DNA of 64,000 nucleotides from Salvelinus alpinus (GCF_045679555.1 NC_092100.1:29823106-29887105), one strand, 5' to 3'; counted from the first letter of the stretch, positions 1 to 29,415 are shown. The notes: generated by a model not told the origin, from the letters alone. A program made the numbers and translations.

Positions 1-1781
1 CAGACACACAGAGGTCAACAGGGAATATTAAAACTATTCCAGCCAGAACCAGACCATACACCCACACGGTCACAGAAATGTACTGAAGTCCATTGGCATA
101 TAATGTACTAGAAACGTAAATAAATCTTCATAAACAATATGTTCATGCAACTAAACTCTCACACACACACAGGCTGCCATTTCCACCATATTCCAACCAT
201 TGTGTAACAGAGATACATTTGAGCTGGGAGAGAATAAACAGCAGTTGTAGTCAGCAAGAGCATGTAGAATTGGCTGGATGAGTCCAAAGCATTCCAAAGG
301 CCTCCGGCGCCATGGAGAACCCAATAGGCAGGTGACACAGCCTGAGGCAGGGTTCATATTATTGGTCAGAGCAGCATGGAGGAATGATCTAATAGGCAGG
401 GAATTGCATCAGTGCACAAGGGAAAACATACTGTAGCTCCCCATGTGCCAAAGTTAGCCCCTCGGCAGCAATATGCCAACCCTCTTCCAACCTGTCTTGT
501 GTCCCCAGCAGCCACTGTACCAATCAGTGACATCTTCACGTGCATGAGGGTGGGGGAAAGGGCGAGAGAGAATTTGATGGAATTATGCAAGAATGTATTA
601 AATCTACATGTACTTTCTGCTTAACCCCCATTGTCTGTTCAACTGGTGATGAAAGAAAGAGTGTTTGATTAACAAATTACTGCTGAGCAGTGGGCCAGGC
701 CAGGGTGCAGATGGCCCTGTATTTATGCAGTGATACCGCTCACATCTCCGCTCTGTTTGGTGGCAAAAACACTCATCTACTAGCCTGTTTGGTTACATTC
801 AATCCAATCTCATCAGGCCTTGGCATGAGTTTCTGCTTGGATGGGTTCATTCACTGTATCAGTGTGCTGCACACAGACCAATTTGATCTATGTTCTGACC
901 ATTCAACAGTAGGCCTATTTGTAACTCTATTGTAGAATTTCTAATTGAGGAAAATTCCATTTGGGCCCAGACTGTATACTGTATTGAGGATGAGATGGCC
1001 TTAAGCGGATTTCTTTAAATTAAATTATCAACAATTATTTGTTTATTTCTCCCTTCCTCTTCAATGAATGTGAGCCAGCCACCCTGCCTGTGGCAGCTCC
1101 ACTATCACCTGACCTTCATACATACACTGAAAGCTTTTATGTGGAGGAAAAAAGGTACTTGCTGGTATTTCACATGTTACATTTCATCCTGTCATTACTA
1201 ATGGCTGTGCTCAAACAAGCCATGCATGTTCTGGAACAGCCAGACACTCTGGGAGACATCACTACACATGGTTTCAATGTGACATGGAATCTAAATCCAT
1301 CCAGGCACTCCAGATGAAAGACGGTAAATCTGGAAACATAAATCTGGATATAGATTACCATGGCACTCTAAAACGTAGCAAACCACATGCAAAAGATTAA
1401 CACCTTGAAACTGTGCCCCTTGAATAGTAAAAACTGAACCATATGATGTGTTTTTTTATATCGAGAATCACATCAGTCACTGCTGCAGTGATGGTGTGAG
1501 GAGATCCATCTGAAGATAACATGTTTTAATTTTTTAGTTGGGTTAATTTTAGAGTTGTATTTAAAAAAAACACATGTAGTTGTCCACAATCTATTACAGT
1601 CGCACAACCAAAGCACACACTGACTACTACCCCTTGTCCTTCAATCCTAAACCAATCCAGCAGAGATTATAGGCAGGGCAGGGTTCTTGCTGTGAACCCT
1701 CTGACCTCCAAAACCCACACTCATCCCATACTGACTCACAGCTTTCCCTTCTGCCATCGCTCTACCTTCCCTCATACTCAC
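1..1781. other. RANBP10 intron 3 sequence (partial)
   Basis: No RANBP10 exon is visible here although the next SPRY exon would be expected on the minus strand. There is a short CA tract near 160-172. I recognise no mobile element; the short open frames look like chance. Confidence 0.5.
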
Positions 1782-18619
<16,838 letters not shown>

Positions 18620-19162
18620 TTTCGGCTAGAGATGTTTTATTTTTGCTTGTTTTCTACTCTACTATATCAATCCGCTGACACAGGGAGAGAGAAACACTGA
18701 GATAGACAGAGATGATAGCAATGGTGTGATATCCACGGATAACCAAAGCTCTCTACAGTAGCACTGACAGTGGAGTGTGGGTACTGTAGTTGAATACAGG
18801 ACTATCCACTAGCAAGATTTTCAGAATCGACTACAGAACCCCCGCTCTCCCCTCTTTGGTCTATTTTTTCCGCTTGAGTCCGTGAAAAGGAAGCTAGGAA
18901 ATGTAGTTTGAGTGGTTGTATGCGGTCAAGACATGTTGAGCTCCCCAGTCTTATCATTGCAGATAATGAGGCATTTTTTTTCATTGAAATTCCTCATTAA
19001 TATTTACATACTGGCATACATTCAGTACGTTTTTGTGTCTCTAATGGGTCTTAAACCTTATAATCCAGATTTTTAAACGCAATGTTTGTGGATAATGTTT
19101 GCCAGGATGTCAGACAGCTGCATTATTTAAATTCGAAATCATTTAGATGATTCTGAAACTGG
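18620..19162. promoter_or_regulatory. RANBP10 5' UTR and promoter region
   Basis: Lies immediately upstream of the RANBP10 ATG (on the minus strand) and before a repeat. No TATA box or clear core element recognised. With 20040-20350 it forms the divergent RANBP10/TSNAXIP1 promoter interval. Confidence 0.4.
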
Positions 19163-20039
19163 CAGTGGTGGAAAAGTACCCAATTGTCATACTTGAGTAA
19201 AAGTAAAGATACGTTCATAGAAAATGACTCAAGTAAATTGAAAGTCACTCAATAAAATAATACATGAGTAAAAGTCTAAACATATTTGGTTTAAAATATA
19301 CTTCAATTTCCTAATATTAAGCAAACCAGACGGCACCATTCATTTTTTATTTATGATAACTAAGGCCACACTCTAACACTCACGTGTGTTTAGTGAGTCC
19401 GCCAGATCAGAAACAGTAGGGATGACCAGGGATGTTCTCTTGATTATTGTGTGAATTGGACCATTTACTGTCCTGCTATGCATTCAAAAATGTAGCAATT
19501 ACTTTTGAGTGTCAGTGAAAATGTATTGAGTAAAAAGTACATTATTTTGTAATGTAGTGAAGTAAAAGTTGTACAAAATATAAATAGTAAAGTAAACAAC
19601 ATACTTGAGTAAAAGTAAAGATACCTAAGTCATTTTCTAGGAAGGTAAAAGTCACCCAGTAAAATAATACTTATAAATTAGTATAACTTATTTCAAATTC
19701 CTTATATTAAGCAAACCAGACGGCACCATTTTCTATTTTGTTTTAAAGGCAGGGACACTCCAACAAATGAAGCAGTGAGTCCGCACGGATGACCAGGGAT
19801 GTTCTCTGGATACGTGAGTGAATTGGACAATTTTCCTGTCCTGCTAAGCATTCAAAATGTAACAAGTACTTTTGGGTGTCAGGGAAAATGTATGGAAGAA
19901 AAAGTACATTCATTTTCTTTAGGAATGTAGTGAAGTAAAAGTAAACGTTGTCAAAAATATAAATAGTAAAGTACAGATACCCCAAAAAACTAGTTAAGTA
20001 GTACTTACAAGTATTTGAACTTAAGTACTTTACACCACT
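19163..20039. mobile_element. Nonautonomous hAT-like element with an internal tandem duplication
   Basis: Ends are CAGTGGTGGAAAA and, inverted, TAGTGGTGTAAA. Inside, two direct copies of about 400 bp (19189-19600 and 19601-19985) each carry AAGCAAACCAGACGGCACCA and GATGACCAGGGATGTTCTCT. No coding part. I do not see a matching 8-bp duplication at the flanks. It separates the RANBP10 and TSNAXIP1 promoters. Confidence 0.7.
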
Positions 20040-20188
20040 ACATTATTAAGTCGCAGTTATAAAAATCTTTGATTAAGTCCTGAGCCAAGTCAAAGTTTTT
20101 TACGCCTTCTCTCTGGAAAGGTTCTCCAGGGATGCTAAAGTATCTGGCGCGCGATGGTCTGCTATTTGGGGTTCTTCCTGGGTCCTTC

Positions 20189-20202
20189 ATTTCCATGGCA
20201 AC
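20189..20202 (+). promoter_or_regulatory. RFX X-box-like site upstream of TSNAXIP1
   Basis: The 14 bases ATTTCCATGGCAAC match the palindromic RFX X-box (GTTNCCATGGNAAC) at all but the first position if the fourth is taken as free. The site lies about 150 bp before the TSNAXIP1 ATG. RFX factors drive ciliary and spermiogenic genes, which suits this gene. Inference from sequence only. Confidence 0.5.
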
Positions 20203-20259
20203 ATTGTGGAAACATAACAATTCGGTTGTGAGCCTGAAGCGTTGGCCTGAAGTGAAGCA

Positions 20260-20510
20260 AATAGCTAGCTAACCTAATTGAAGAGGGATTAAATAGTAAT
20301 GTATTTGGTAACTAGCTAGCTCGCTTGTTTGCAGCATGTAAACATAACAGATGTCGACACAGAAATATATTAGATTACCACCTTTATCATCGTTTGAACG
20401 GCAAGTGGCCTTGTCCAATTTACAGTGTAGGCTAACGTTAACTGTTAACTTAGCTAGCTCACTCAGATAACGTTACTCTATGATAGTAACGTTACTAAGC
20501 GAATCATATA
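20260..20510. repeat. GCTAGC/AACGTT tract around TSNAXIP1 exon 1
   Basis: AATAGCTAGCTAACC, AACTAGCTAGCTCGC and repeated AACGTTA words surround the first exon. Confidence 0.7.
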
Positions 20511-23500
20511 ATAATAATAATGATACAAATAATAATTTCTAGTTAGCTGCTTGTTTCCATCTCACTTTCAGACTGTCGTCTGAGTGTCAACATAACGCTG
20601 AAAAAAGAACTGGGCGACAAGTGGCAATTGGCGGTCCTGGCTCATGTAGAGCATCAACCAGAGTAAGATAAGCAGTTAGCTAGCTAGGTTGGATCATTTG
20701 GGACTTAGTGATATGCACAAAGTACACTATTCGTTCCTCGAGCAAGCTTTTTTAAAAACGTTTTATCTCACTCCCTGTCAGGTTGGCTGTACTTCAGGTT
20801 ACCTGTCAACCTGGCCTGCCCATGTCACCTCTCAAGTTATTCAGCAGGGGAGGAGATATACTTCAGGTGGAGAGATCAGGAACCATGGGTATTTAGCAAA
20901 TTATATATACTGTCATATGATATAGGGTTAAAGTTGTGGAAGGATTTACTGAGATGGTAATATGCTACAGATGCGGTGATGAGTTTGGTGGCCCTGTGGG
21001 GAAGCCACGATTCCTGGAGCAGCTTGAAAGCTACCTAAAGAAGGAGCTGCAGGCTCTTGACCCACAACAACCAAAAGTCCAGGAGCGCAAACTACAGGTC
21101 CCATCCATCTGCCATATAATATACACGTTATCCATGTAATTTAGGCTTTGTTACAGTGTATTTACCTTACTACAAATAAGGAGTATAGTGAATAGATTCA
21201 TTTTCACTTGGTTGTCAAGTCACAAAATCTGCCCTCTGTCATACGCAGGCATACCGGGAGGTCTTTGGCTGTTTCATTGAGGACTTCAAAACGTACAAGC
21301 CGCTTCTGTGTGCCATAAAAAATGAATATGAAATCACATTAGGTGTGTGGCATTGTAGCATGGAATGTTTGATTGTGGCATATAGGCCTATATTGTTATG
21401 GTGAATGTGAGTTTGGACAGAAAAACAAGGATGAATGGAAGTATCAGAGGGACTTAAAGATGTCATGCTTATAGGATGTTGGATTTTATTGTCTATGATG
21501 TTCTTTTCAGCAGCATACCTACGGGACCAGATCCGGGAGCTGGAGCCTCTCCGTGCTCGTCTGGTTGTGGTGTCAGAGCAGTGTGAAAAGAGGATACTGG
21601 GCCTGCGAGAGGAGGAGAGGGTAGAGATTAGAGCTCTGAAGCAAGAGCGCCAACACCGTCAAAAGGTTATTGAAAACATGAGAGAGACACAAAGTGCCCT
21701 GCAGACCCAGGTACAGTGCTTACCCACTAGGTTCAGTCTCAATCACACCAGTGCTGCTCTGAAAACACCAAATTCAGGTTATTCTGCCTAGGCTGCCTGA
21801 ACTCTCCTTCATCGCTCTTTCGCTTGTTCTTCTCAGGTGTGTTGTCTGCAGGCAGACCTGGCCGCTCAGTATCTAATGTACAGAGAAGAATGTGATGCTC
21901 GCAAGCTGCTCATCGCCAACATCAGCAGCATGAGCTATGGACCAGATGAGGAACCCGAGGAAGAGCAGGAAGGTAGTGAAAAAATGTGTAACAATAAAAT
22001 AATTATTGGTTAACTGTCTTGATGTAAGCGAAGTGTGGAGTGTTGTTACCTCTGAAAACCTGTTCCTTTCCATCAGAAGTGGAAATCGAGGACCCAGTGA
22101 AGGAGAAATTGGCTCTGAAGGTGTGTCGAGAGGACCTGACTAAAGCCCAGGTGGAGTTAAATCGCTTGCATGCTGAGTATGGAGACGTAGTTCCCCGCCG
22201 TGACTGGGAGACGCTGGACCATACCCACAAAGAGAACTTGCTTAAGGTACAGTTCAGTGAAATGTTTGATTCAACAACAGCAGTCTCACTTCATCAGACC
22301 TGAATGAGTGTGTAATCTCTCTTTGCATCTATTCCAGCTGGAGACCCTGCAGAAAGACTTTGATCAGATGAAGGCTGAATATAACACACTGCTTGAGGTG
22401 CACAAGCAAGTCACAACACAGAGGGACAGCCTCCAGGGAGAACTGGAGGGCTTCAAAGAGGCCTCTACCCCCAGGCCAGAATGGGAGCAGTGTGCAGGTA
22501 TCACATAGAAAAACTGCTGTAGGTTATGTTTTTTCCCCCCTTCCCATTTGTGGTATGGTATTGTTGGTAGTAATGCTTGAAGTGTTTAGCGTTCTGCTTT
22601 GTGACTGAATCAATATAAACATTTTAGATCAGAACATTTACACAGCACTGTGTGATTCCAGGCGTACTGGGAGGTAGTGAGCGTTGGGCAGATCTCTCCC
22701 AGGGCCAGTCCAGCCAGCGGCGTTTGGAGATCCTGCTGGCAGAACTGGGAGGAAAGAACTCAGAGTTTTTCACTGGACTGGTAAACCTCCCTCCCTGCAC
22801 ATCAACACATTTACAAAAAGAATGGCATGGTCAAAAGGTCTTCACCCTGTGTCCACTCAGGGTACTTCTGATGATGTGCCCATATACCTGCGCTATGAGG
22901 GGCAGTTAAAGAACCATAGGCTAAAGAAGAATGCGGTTGTGACAATCCTCAAGGAGGTTTGGAAGGAGAAGGTCATGGAGGATGGAAGGGTAAACTGATA
23001 CCTTTCTTTTTTCAAATAATGAGTTAATATTTCACACACTGTTTGACTGATATTTCTTCTAATTGTATTTCTCTTAAGAGAAATGAAAGCAGCAATCTTC
23101 CCGAGTTTCTGCGGCAACATCTGGAGAGCCAATATGGGGAAAAGGCTGGAGAGTGGGCTTATAGCTTAGTAGAGGGCATTCGTCAACACCAAAAGGATGA
23201 CTCTGTCAGCCTCTTCAATGACATTCTCACAGGAAAGGTGTGTGATCTTGCAAATGTGTTATACAGCGCTCTTATGAGTGTGAGAAAGGATGGTGTGCAT
23301 GATTTGATGATTATAAATGTATTATTAACAGGTGGATGAGAGTGTGTACCATGGTCAGACACATCTACTGTCTAACCTGCTGAAAGTGTTGATCCACAGT
23401 GACAGTACAGAGAGTGGGATGCTCAGTGTTCAGGATTTCAGGTAATGCAGATAATCAAATTACAGTACAGATTAAAGTCAAACATTACGATTATGACAGT

Positions 23501-26500
23501 GAGTGGGCTATATAAAATGGCCTCTGTTTTGCAGAGATGACTTGCAAATGGCCTTCCCTCTGAAAAGAGCGCAAGACATCGATGAGCTAGTGACCACAGC
23601 TCAGGCCGAGCTAGACAACAACGGTGGGAGCCTCCCATACCAAAGACTGTATACAGAGGTAACTTTTTGGGTCTCAGTCCAAAATTTCACACCTCAGTCC
23701 ACATAATTTCACAATCCTGTTTTGATAAAGGAATACCAGCCATAGTCAATAGGCAGACCATGGTCTGGAAATTTGAGGGACTGGACCTTCTCAAAAAGTA
23801 TTTAAGTACCCTTGATGTATACAATAGAAAAAATTTCTGCTGTTTATAAAATAGTAATATACTACCACACTGAAACACAACCTTCACAAGACAATATAGA
23901 TGGAAAATATTCAGACCCCTTGACTTTTTCACATTGATACGTTACAGCTTTATTCTAAAATTGATTAAAATGTAATTTCACTCAATCTACACACAATACC
24001 TCATAATGACAAAGCGAAAACAGGTTTAGAAATGTTTGCAAATGTATTAAAAATAAAAACAGAAATAGCTTATGTACATAATTATTCAGACCCTTTGTTA
24101 TGAGACACGAAATTGAGCTCAGGTGCATCCTGTTTCCATTGATTATCCTTGATGTTTCTACAACTTGATTGGAGTCCACCTGTGGTAAATTCAATTGATT
24201 GGACATGATTTGGAAAGGCACACACCTGTTGACAGTGCATGTCAGAGCAAAAACCAAGCCATGAGGTTGATGGAACTGTCCGTTGAGCTCCGAAACAGGA
24301 TTGTGTCGAGGCACAGATCTGGGGAAGGATACCAAAAAATGTCTGCAGCATTAAAGGTCCCCAAGAACATAGTGGCCTCCATCATTCTTAAATGAAAGAA
24401 GTTTGGAACCACCAAGACTAACTAGAGTTGGCCGGCAGGCCAAACTGAGCAATCGGGGGAGAAGGGCCTTGGTCAAGGAGGTGACCAAGAACCGATGGTC
24501 ACTCTGACAGAGCTCCAGAGTTCCTCTGTGGAGATGGGAGAATCTTCCAGAATGACAACCATCTCTGCAGCGCCACACCAATCACGCATTTATGGTAGAG
24601 TGGCTAGACGGAAGCCACTCCTCAGTAAAAGGCACATGACAGCCCACTTGGAGTTTGCCAAAAGGCACCTAAAGGACTCTCAGACCATGAGAAACAAGAT
24701 TATCTGGTCTGATGAAACTAAGACTGAACTCTTTGGCCTGAATGCCAAGCGTCACGTCTGGAGGAAACCTAGCACCATCCCTACGGTGAAGCATGGTGGT
24801 GGCAGCATCATGCTGTGGGGATGTTTTTCAGTGGCAGGGTCTGGGAGACTGGTCAGGATCGATGGAAAGATGAACGGAGCAAAGTACAGAGAGATCATTG
24901 ATCAAATCAAAATCACATTTTATTGGTCACATACACATGGTTAGCAGATGTTATTGCGAGTGTAGCGAAATGCTTGTACTTCTAGTTCTGACAGTGCAAC
25001 AATAGAAAGAAATCCAACAATTCCACAACAACTACCTAATACACACAATTTAAGTAAAGGAATAAGAATATATACATATAAATAAATGGATAAGCAATGA
25101 CTGAGCGGCATAGGCAAGATTATTATAATAAAATACAGTATATACATATGAGATGAGTAATGCAAGATATGTAAACATTATTAAAGTGACGAGTGATCCA
25201 TTTATTAAAGTGGCCAATGATTTCAAGTCTGTATGTAGGCAGCAGCCTCACTGTGTTAGTGATGGCTGTTTAACAGTCTCTCGCTCTCAGCTTTGATGCA
25301 CCTGTACTGACTTCGCCTTCTGGATGGTAGCGGGGTGAACAGGCAGTGGGGCCTCCCAAGTGGCGCAGTGGTCTAAGGCACCGCTATGCAGTGCTAGCTG
25401 TGCCACTAGAGATCCTGGTTCGAGTCCAGGCTCTGTCGCAGCCAGCCGCAACCGGGAGACCCATGGGGCTGCACACAATTGGCCCAGCGTCGTCCGGGTT
25501 AGGGGAGGGTTTGGTCGGCAGGGATGTTCTTGTCCCATCGCGCACTAACGACTCCTGTGGCGGGCCGGGCGCAATGCACGCTGACACGGTCGCCAGGTGC
25601 ACAGTGCGGCTTGGCTGGGTTGTGTTTCAGAGGATGATGAGGAGGCTCTCGACCTTTGCCTCTCCTGAGTCCGTACGGGAGTTGCAGTGATGAGACAAAA
25701 CTGTAACTACACGAAATTGGTACGCTTTATTCTAAAATTGATAATTTATTTTTTCACTCAACACAATACACAACACACAACACAAAGCGAAAACAGGTTT
25801 AGAAATGTTTGCAAATGTATTAGAAAAATAAAAAAGGGGTAAAAAAAATGTTTTAAATAAGAACTGGCAGTGGCCTTGCTGTGACGTCGGGTGCTGGAGG
25901 ACAGGTAGTTTTCCCCGGGTGATGTGTTGTGCAGACCGCACCATACTCTGGAGAGCCCTGCGGTTATGGGCAGTGCAGTTGCCGTTACCAGGTGGTGATG
26001 CAGCCTGACAGGATCCTCTCAATTGTGCATTTGTAAAAGTTTGAGAGTTTTAGTTGACATGCTAAATTTTTGTACACCCTGCCACATACGTCTCGTGTCT
26101 GAGACGTTGAATTGCGACTCCACTTTGTCGCTATACTGACATTCCACTTGTTTGATTCCCTTGCGGAGGGAATAACTACACTGTTTATATTCAGCCATAT
26201 TCCCTGTCATCTTTCCATGGTTAAATGGTTCTCACTTTCAGTTTTGCACGAATCGGTAGGTTTTAATAGTCACAGTGCGTACAACATCTCCTATGCACTT
26301 CCTTATAAACTCACTGAATCAGCGTATAAATTGATATTATTCTCTGAGGCTACTCGGAACATGTCCCAGTCCGCGTGATCAAAACAATCTTGAAGCGTGG
26401 ATTCCAATTGGTCAGACCAGCGTTGAATAGTCCTTGTCACGGGTGCATCCTGTTTGAGGAACAAAATGAATTTGTGGTCAGATTTTCCAAAGGGAGGGCG

Positions 26501-27727
26501 GGGGAGGGCCTTGTATGCATCGCGGAAGTTAGAGTAGCAGTGATCCAGAGTTTTGCCAGCACGAGTGCTACAATCAATATGTTGATAGCATTTAGGTAGC
26601 CTTGCTCTCAAATTTGCTTTGTTAAAATCCCCAGCTACAATAAATGCAGCCTCAGGTTATATGGTTTACAGCCTTATTCTAAAATGGATTAGAACAAGGC
26701 TGTAAACCTGCTCCAGTGCACTCAGAACCTCAGACTGGGGCAAAGGTGCATCTTCCAACAGGACAACGACCCTAAGCACACAGCCAAGACAACGCAGGAG
26801 TGGCTTTGGGCCAGAGCCTGGACTTGAACCCGATCTAACATCTCTAGAGAGACCTCAAAATAGCTGTGCAGCGACACTCCCCATCCAACCTGACAGATCT
26901 TGAGAGGATCTGCAGAGAAAAATGGGAGAAACTCCCCAAATACAGGTGTGCCAAGCTTGTAGCGTCATACCCAAGAAGACTCGAGGCTGTAATCGCTGCC
27001 TAAGGTTCTACAACAAAGTAGAGTAATGTGTCTGAATACTTTATAAAATGTGAAAATTCTATTTAATCAATTTTATAATAAGGCTGTAACATAACAAAAT
27101 GTTGAACAAATAAAGTGGTCTGAATACTTTCCTAATGCACTGTAGGCTACCATTACTGTCTACTGTGGTAAAGACATGGTGTTATGTCCTATGCAGGATG
27201 GGAAACACAAAGACTTCCTGAATCTGGTGAAGAAGCAGGCCTCCACAGAGAGGCATATGTATATCAGCCAACTGAGGACTCAGCTGGGAGGCAAAGGGTA
27301 AGCAAAGCGTATACCCCATGTAGGGCGGCAGGTAGCCTAGCGGGTAAAGGCTAGGTGAAAAATCTGCATTAGTCGCTTTGGATAAGAGCGTCTGCTAAAT
27401 GACGTAAATGTATACAGATCTCAATTTGCACAAGTAGAACACTTGTTTCATCGTTGTTTGAAAAGTGTAAACCGTTTTGAAAGGATCACCAGGGGCATTG
27501 TGTTTTTTATTCACAGAGAGGTGACTGTGGCCGATCTAAGGGCTGCCTTTAAGAACATTGACCCCTCTCTGGACGCTACCACACTAGACTGGGTCCTAAC
27601 TATGGCATTCCAGATACACCAGGAGGAGCTAGAACAGCACACAACACAAATGGACACAGAGCTGGCCCTGCAGCACCTCCTGGCAGTAGATGTGACCAGG
27701 GCTGGGCCTGCACCACAACAGGACTGA
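20351..27727 (+). CDS. tsnaxip1: TSNAXIP1, translin-associated factor X-interacting protein 1 (complete, 15 coding exons)
   Basis: Coiled-coil protein that binds TSNAX; in mammals it is testis- and cilium-associated (family knowledge). Exons: 20351-20426, 20572-20662, 20971-21097, 21249-21342, 21511-21710, 21837-21972, 22077-22246, 22338-22497, 22662-22780, 22861-22989, 23079-23237, 23332-23441, 23535-23658, 27197-27297 and 27517-27727. All introns are GT-AG, and the exons sum to 2,007 nt (668 residues plus TGA). Residues of about 85-130 form the conserved N-terminal domain ([15 protein letters not shown], then [12 protein letters not shown]). Long coiled coils follow (ELEPLRARL onward), then [20 protein letters not shown] and GGSERWADL, all hallmarks of the family. 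The length fits the roughly 660-residue human protein. The start was chosen because it is the first ATG whose reading frame joins exon 2 in phase; the first ~60 residues are poorly conserved, so an upstream exon is possible. Intron 13 (3.5 kb) is swollen by nested transposons. Confidence 0.95.
25347..25718 (+). mobile_element. tRNA-derived SINE inside LINE copy 2
   Basis: A box in AGTGGCGCAGTGGTCTAAGG and B box GGTTCGAGTCC at 25417-25427, followed by a long GC-rich body (CACAATTGGCCCAGCGTCGT). Resembles a widespread salmonid tRNA-SINE of the Slm/AvaIII type; subfamily uncertain. Confidence 0.8.
25721..25845 (+). repeat. Extra copy of a Tc1 5' segment
   Basis: CTTTATTCTAAAATTGATAA through CAGGTTTAGAAATGTTTGCA repeats the Tc1 5' segment at about 23949-24060. 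It sits between the SINE and the resumed LINE. Confidence 0.7.
27323..27413 (+). mobile_element. Short SINE with V-SINE-like core
   Basis: GGCGGCAGGTAGCCTAGCGG tRNA-like head followed directly by GTCGCTTTGGATAAGAGCGT and CTGCTAAATGACGTAAATG, the conserved tail shared by fish V-SINEs. In TSNAXIP1 intron 14. Confidence 0.65.
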
Positions 27728-27835
27728 ATCGCTCTAAGCACTTTTAGAAAGTGGTAGCCGTCAGGCGTCTAACTGTTTCTTTGCTATCCTTGTGGCCTGC
27801 AAACTCATGATATTTCCAAAGGAACCAGGTTGAAC

Positions 27836-27927
27836 ATTAAACAAACACTTAAACGAACTGTTACTGAAATGATCTGTAAGTCAAATCTGTTTCACACAGT
27901 AATTTATTATCAGTTTCAGAAATTAAA
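27836..27927 (+). terminator. Candidate poly(A) signals of TSNAXIP1
   Basis: ATTAAA occurs at 27836-27841 and again at 27922-27927, 110 to 200 bp after the TSNAXIP1 stop codon. Either could direct 3' end formation before the NUTF2 promoter near 28300. Confidence 0.4.
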
Positions 27928-28283
27928 TATTTACGTAACAACATTAGCATCCCAAAGTTGAGCTGTCACATACTTCTCTGGTGTTCTAGTAGCCAGGCTA
28001 GCAAATTGTTCACCGGAGCAGTGTGTGGCTACTCAATTCAAACGTCTGTTTATAGTAGTATACAGTGCCATTAGAACTGTGCCATCTTGTGGATGTCCGC
28101 ATGTAAAACCATGGCCATTCTACCCATCCTCATAATTTCCACAACAAATGTAGTTTACCTCCATTAGAGTTGGCTGATTTAAAAGGTACCATATTTTTGT
28201 ATGTTGAGAGTTTCGTGTGGGTGGAAAAACCTACCAGCTGTATAGATTGAAGAACTTCATTTCCCACGTAGCATTAGACAGAT

Positions 28284-28347
28284 GAGCATGCGCCTAAACT
28301 GGTGTAATCGCCATAACTGGAAGCCGGGGCACGGTTTTGGGTTCGCG
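28284..28347 (+). promoter_or_regulatory. NUTF2 promoter-proximal segment and probable noncoding exon 1
   Basis: An NRF1-like GAGCATGCGCC at 28284-28294 is followed by a short GC-rich stretch ending in a strong GTAAGT-type donor, GCG|GTAAGTTG, after 28347. The first coding exon of NUTF2 begins with 10 noncoding bases after an acceptor at 30510, so an upstream noncoding exon is required, and this is the best candidate. The exact transcription start is not visible. Confidence 0.5.
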
Positions 28348-29415
28348 GTAAGTTGCTTTTCTAAAAAATGTAATTCTATATTAAATAAAAACATTTGTTG
28401 TCTTCTAGCGACAAACGTATCCTATTATGTTTGAGAATGGATTCGTTTATATACCTTTTGACAGGCGGTGGCTCGCTAAAAGTGATAGCTAGGACACGCC
28501 TATGTTCTGGCTGGGCCCGGTCGAAAGAAGCTTCAGTATGTTGAGGAACGGTTAGGGTATTTTTAGCAGCCGAGAGTGCGAAAGAACGTGCCATACCACT
28601 TGTATATCTAGAATTCACTTTAGATTTTAATGTTCTAGCCCTTTGATTGCATTTTATTAGCTAAGCAATACGGGACATCGAGTTAAACAGATAACCAACC
28701 AACGTTTGATCTTTGAAATTAGCCTTGCCTATGCTAGCTAGCTCAGCCAAAGTCAAAGAAAGAGTCCAACATTGCCCATGTCATGGCATGCTCACGGCGT
28801 GAGCGGACTGTGTAAGTAGCTAGCATTCAGCTGACGAACACATGAAACGTTAGCTAACGTTATAGTAGCTAACTACTGTATCTTGTATAACTTGATTGAG
28901 TTAGCTAACTAGTAGCGATCTTCTCTTTGAAATCTCAAACGACACGATTGGATACAACGTGTTGCAATTATAGTCCAAGGGATGATTTGTAAACTAGTAT
29001 TTCCTAGGTTCGTGTGAATAATTGAGGTAGCTAGCTATGCAAGCTTCGTATAAAGTTAATGTGCGTTGGGGAGGCACGTGAGACGCCGTGACGCGGTCAC
29101 TGACAGTGCACTGATCAAAACAAGACTAATTTAGCTAGCATTGTCAGAATAGGTACCATAATTTGGGTGTAACTGTTGCTAAACTATGGCCCTTGGTGGT
29201 ATTTGCTCAATTGTTCTAAAGTAGTGTGCGTAGTTTGCTTGCTCTGCCAATGAAGCATAACCTTGTCCTATCAGCTGTCTCTGTTTTCTGAAAAAAAAAC
29301 AAAGAAGAATACTTTACAGCGCTCCTTTTTTTTACACAACGTTTAGTCAGTGCGTGTATTCCTGGTGCTGTTAATGTATTGTTGAACCACTGAATTAAAA
29401 AATGTATTTCCTATA
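28348..29415. other. NUTF2 5' intron, first part, with GCTAGC tract
   Basis: After the putative noncoding exon, 28730-29060 has many GCTAGCT and AACGTTA words. No gene or mobile element recognised. Confidence 0.5.

Larger units (their letters stand above)
24905..26650 (-). mobile_element. LINE copy 2, rearranged, inside the Tc1
   Basis: Minus orientation. The 3' tail at 24905 (ATCAAATCAAAATCACATTT) is followed by the common 3' UTR; C-terminal coding pieces resume near 25862-26022. Endonuclease-to-RT linker pieces at 26303-26611 ([20 protein letters not shown]) follow. A SINE and a Tc1 5' fragment interrupt it at about 25345-25850, and large parts of the RT are missing. Confidence 0.8.
23899..27146 (+). 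mobile_element. Tc1-like transposon in TSNAXIP1 intron 13, split by a LINE
   Basis: 5' end at GGAAAATATTCAGACCCCTT; 3' end at GTGGTCTGAATACTTTCCTA. The transposase N-terminal half is at 24262-24395 and the first catalytic Asp lies in [13 protein letters not shown] (frame 24495-24944). The frame is interrupted at about 24904. It resumes at about 26705 with the second Asp region ([11 protein letters not shown]). Stops and frameshifts make it dead. Confidence 0.88.

Noticed and set aside
1-1781. Search for the next RANBP10 SPRY exon.
   Set aside because: No minus-strand match to the expected WDKHSYGYHGDDG region was found; the window must begin inside the intron.
25347-25430. tRNA-like A and B boxes considered as a tRNA gene (also at 13939, 15041, 33295, 34497).
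   Set aside because: No complete cloverleaf is apparent and each head is followed by a SINE body or remnant.
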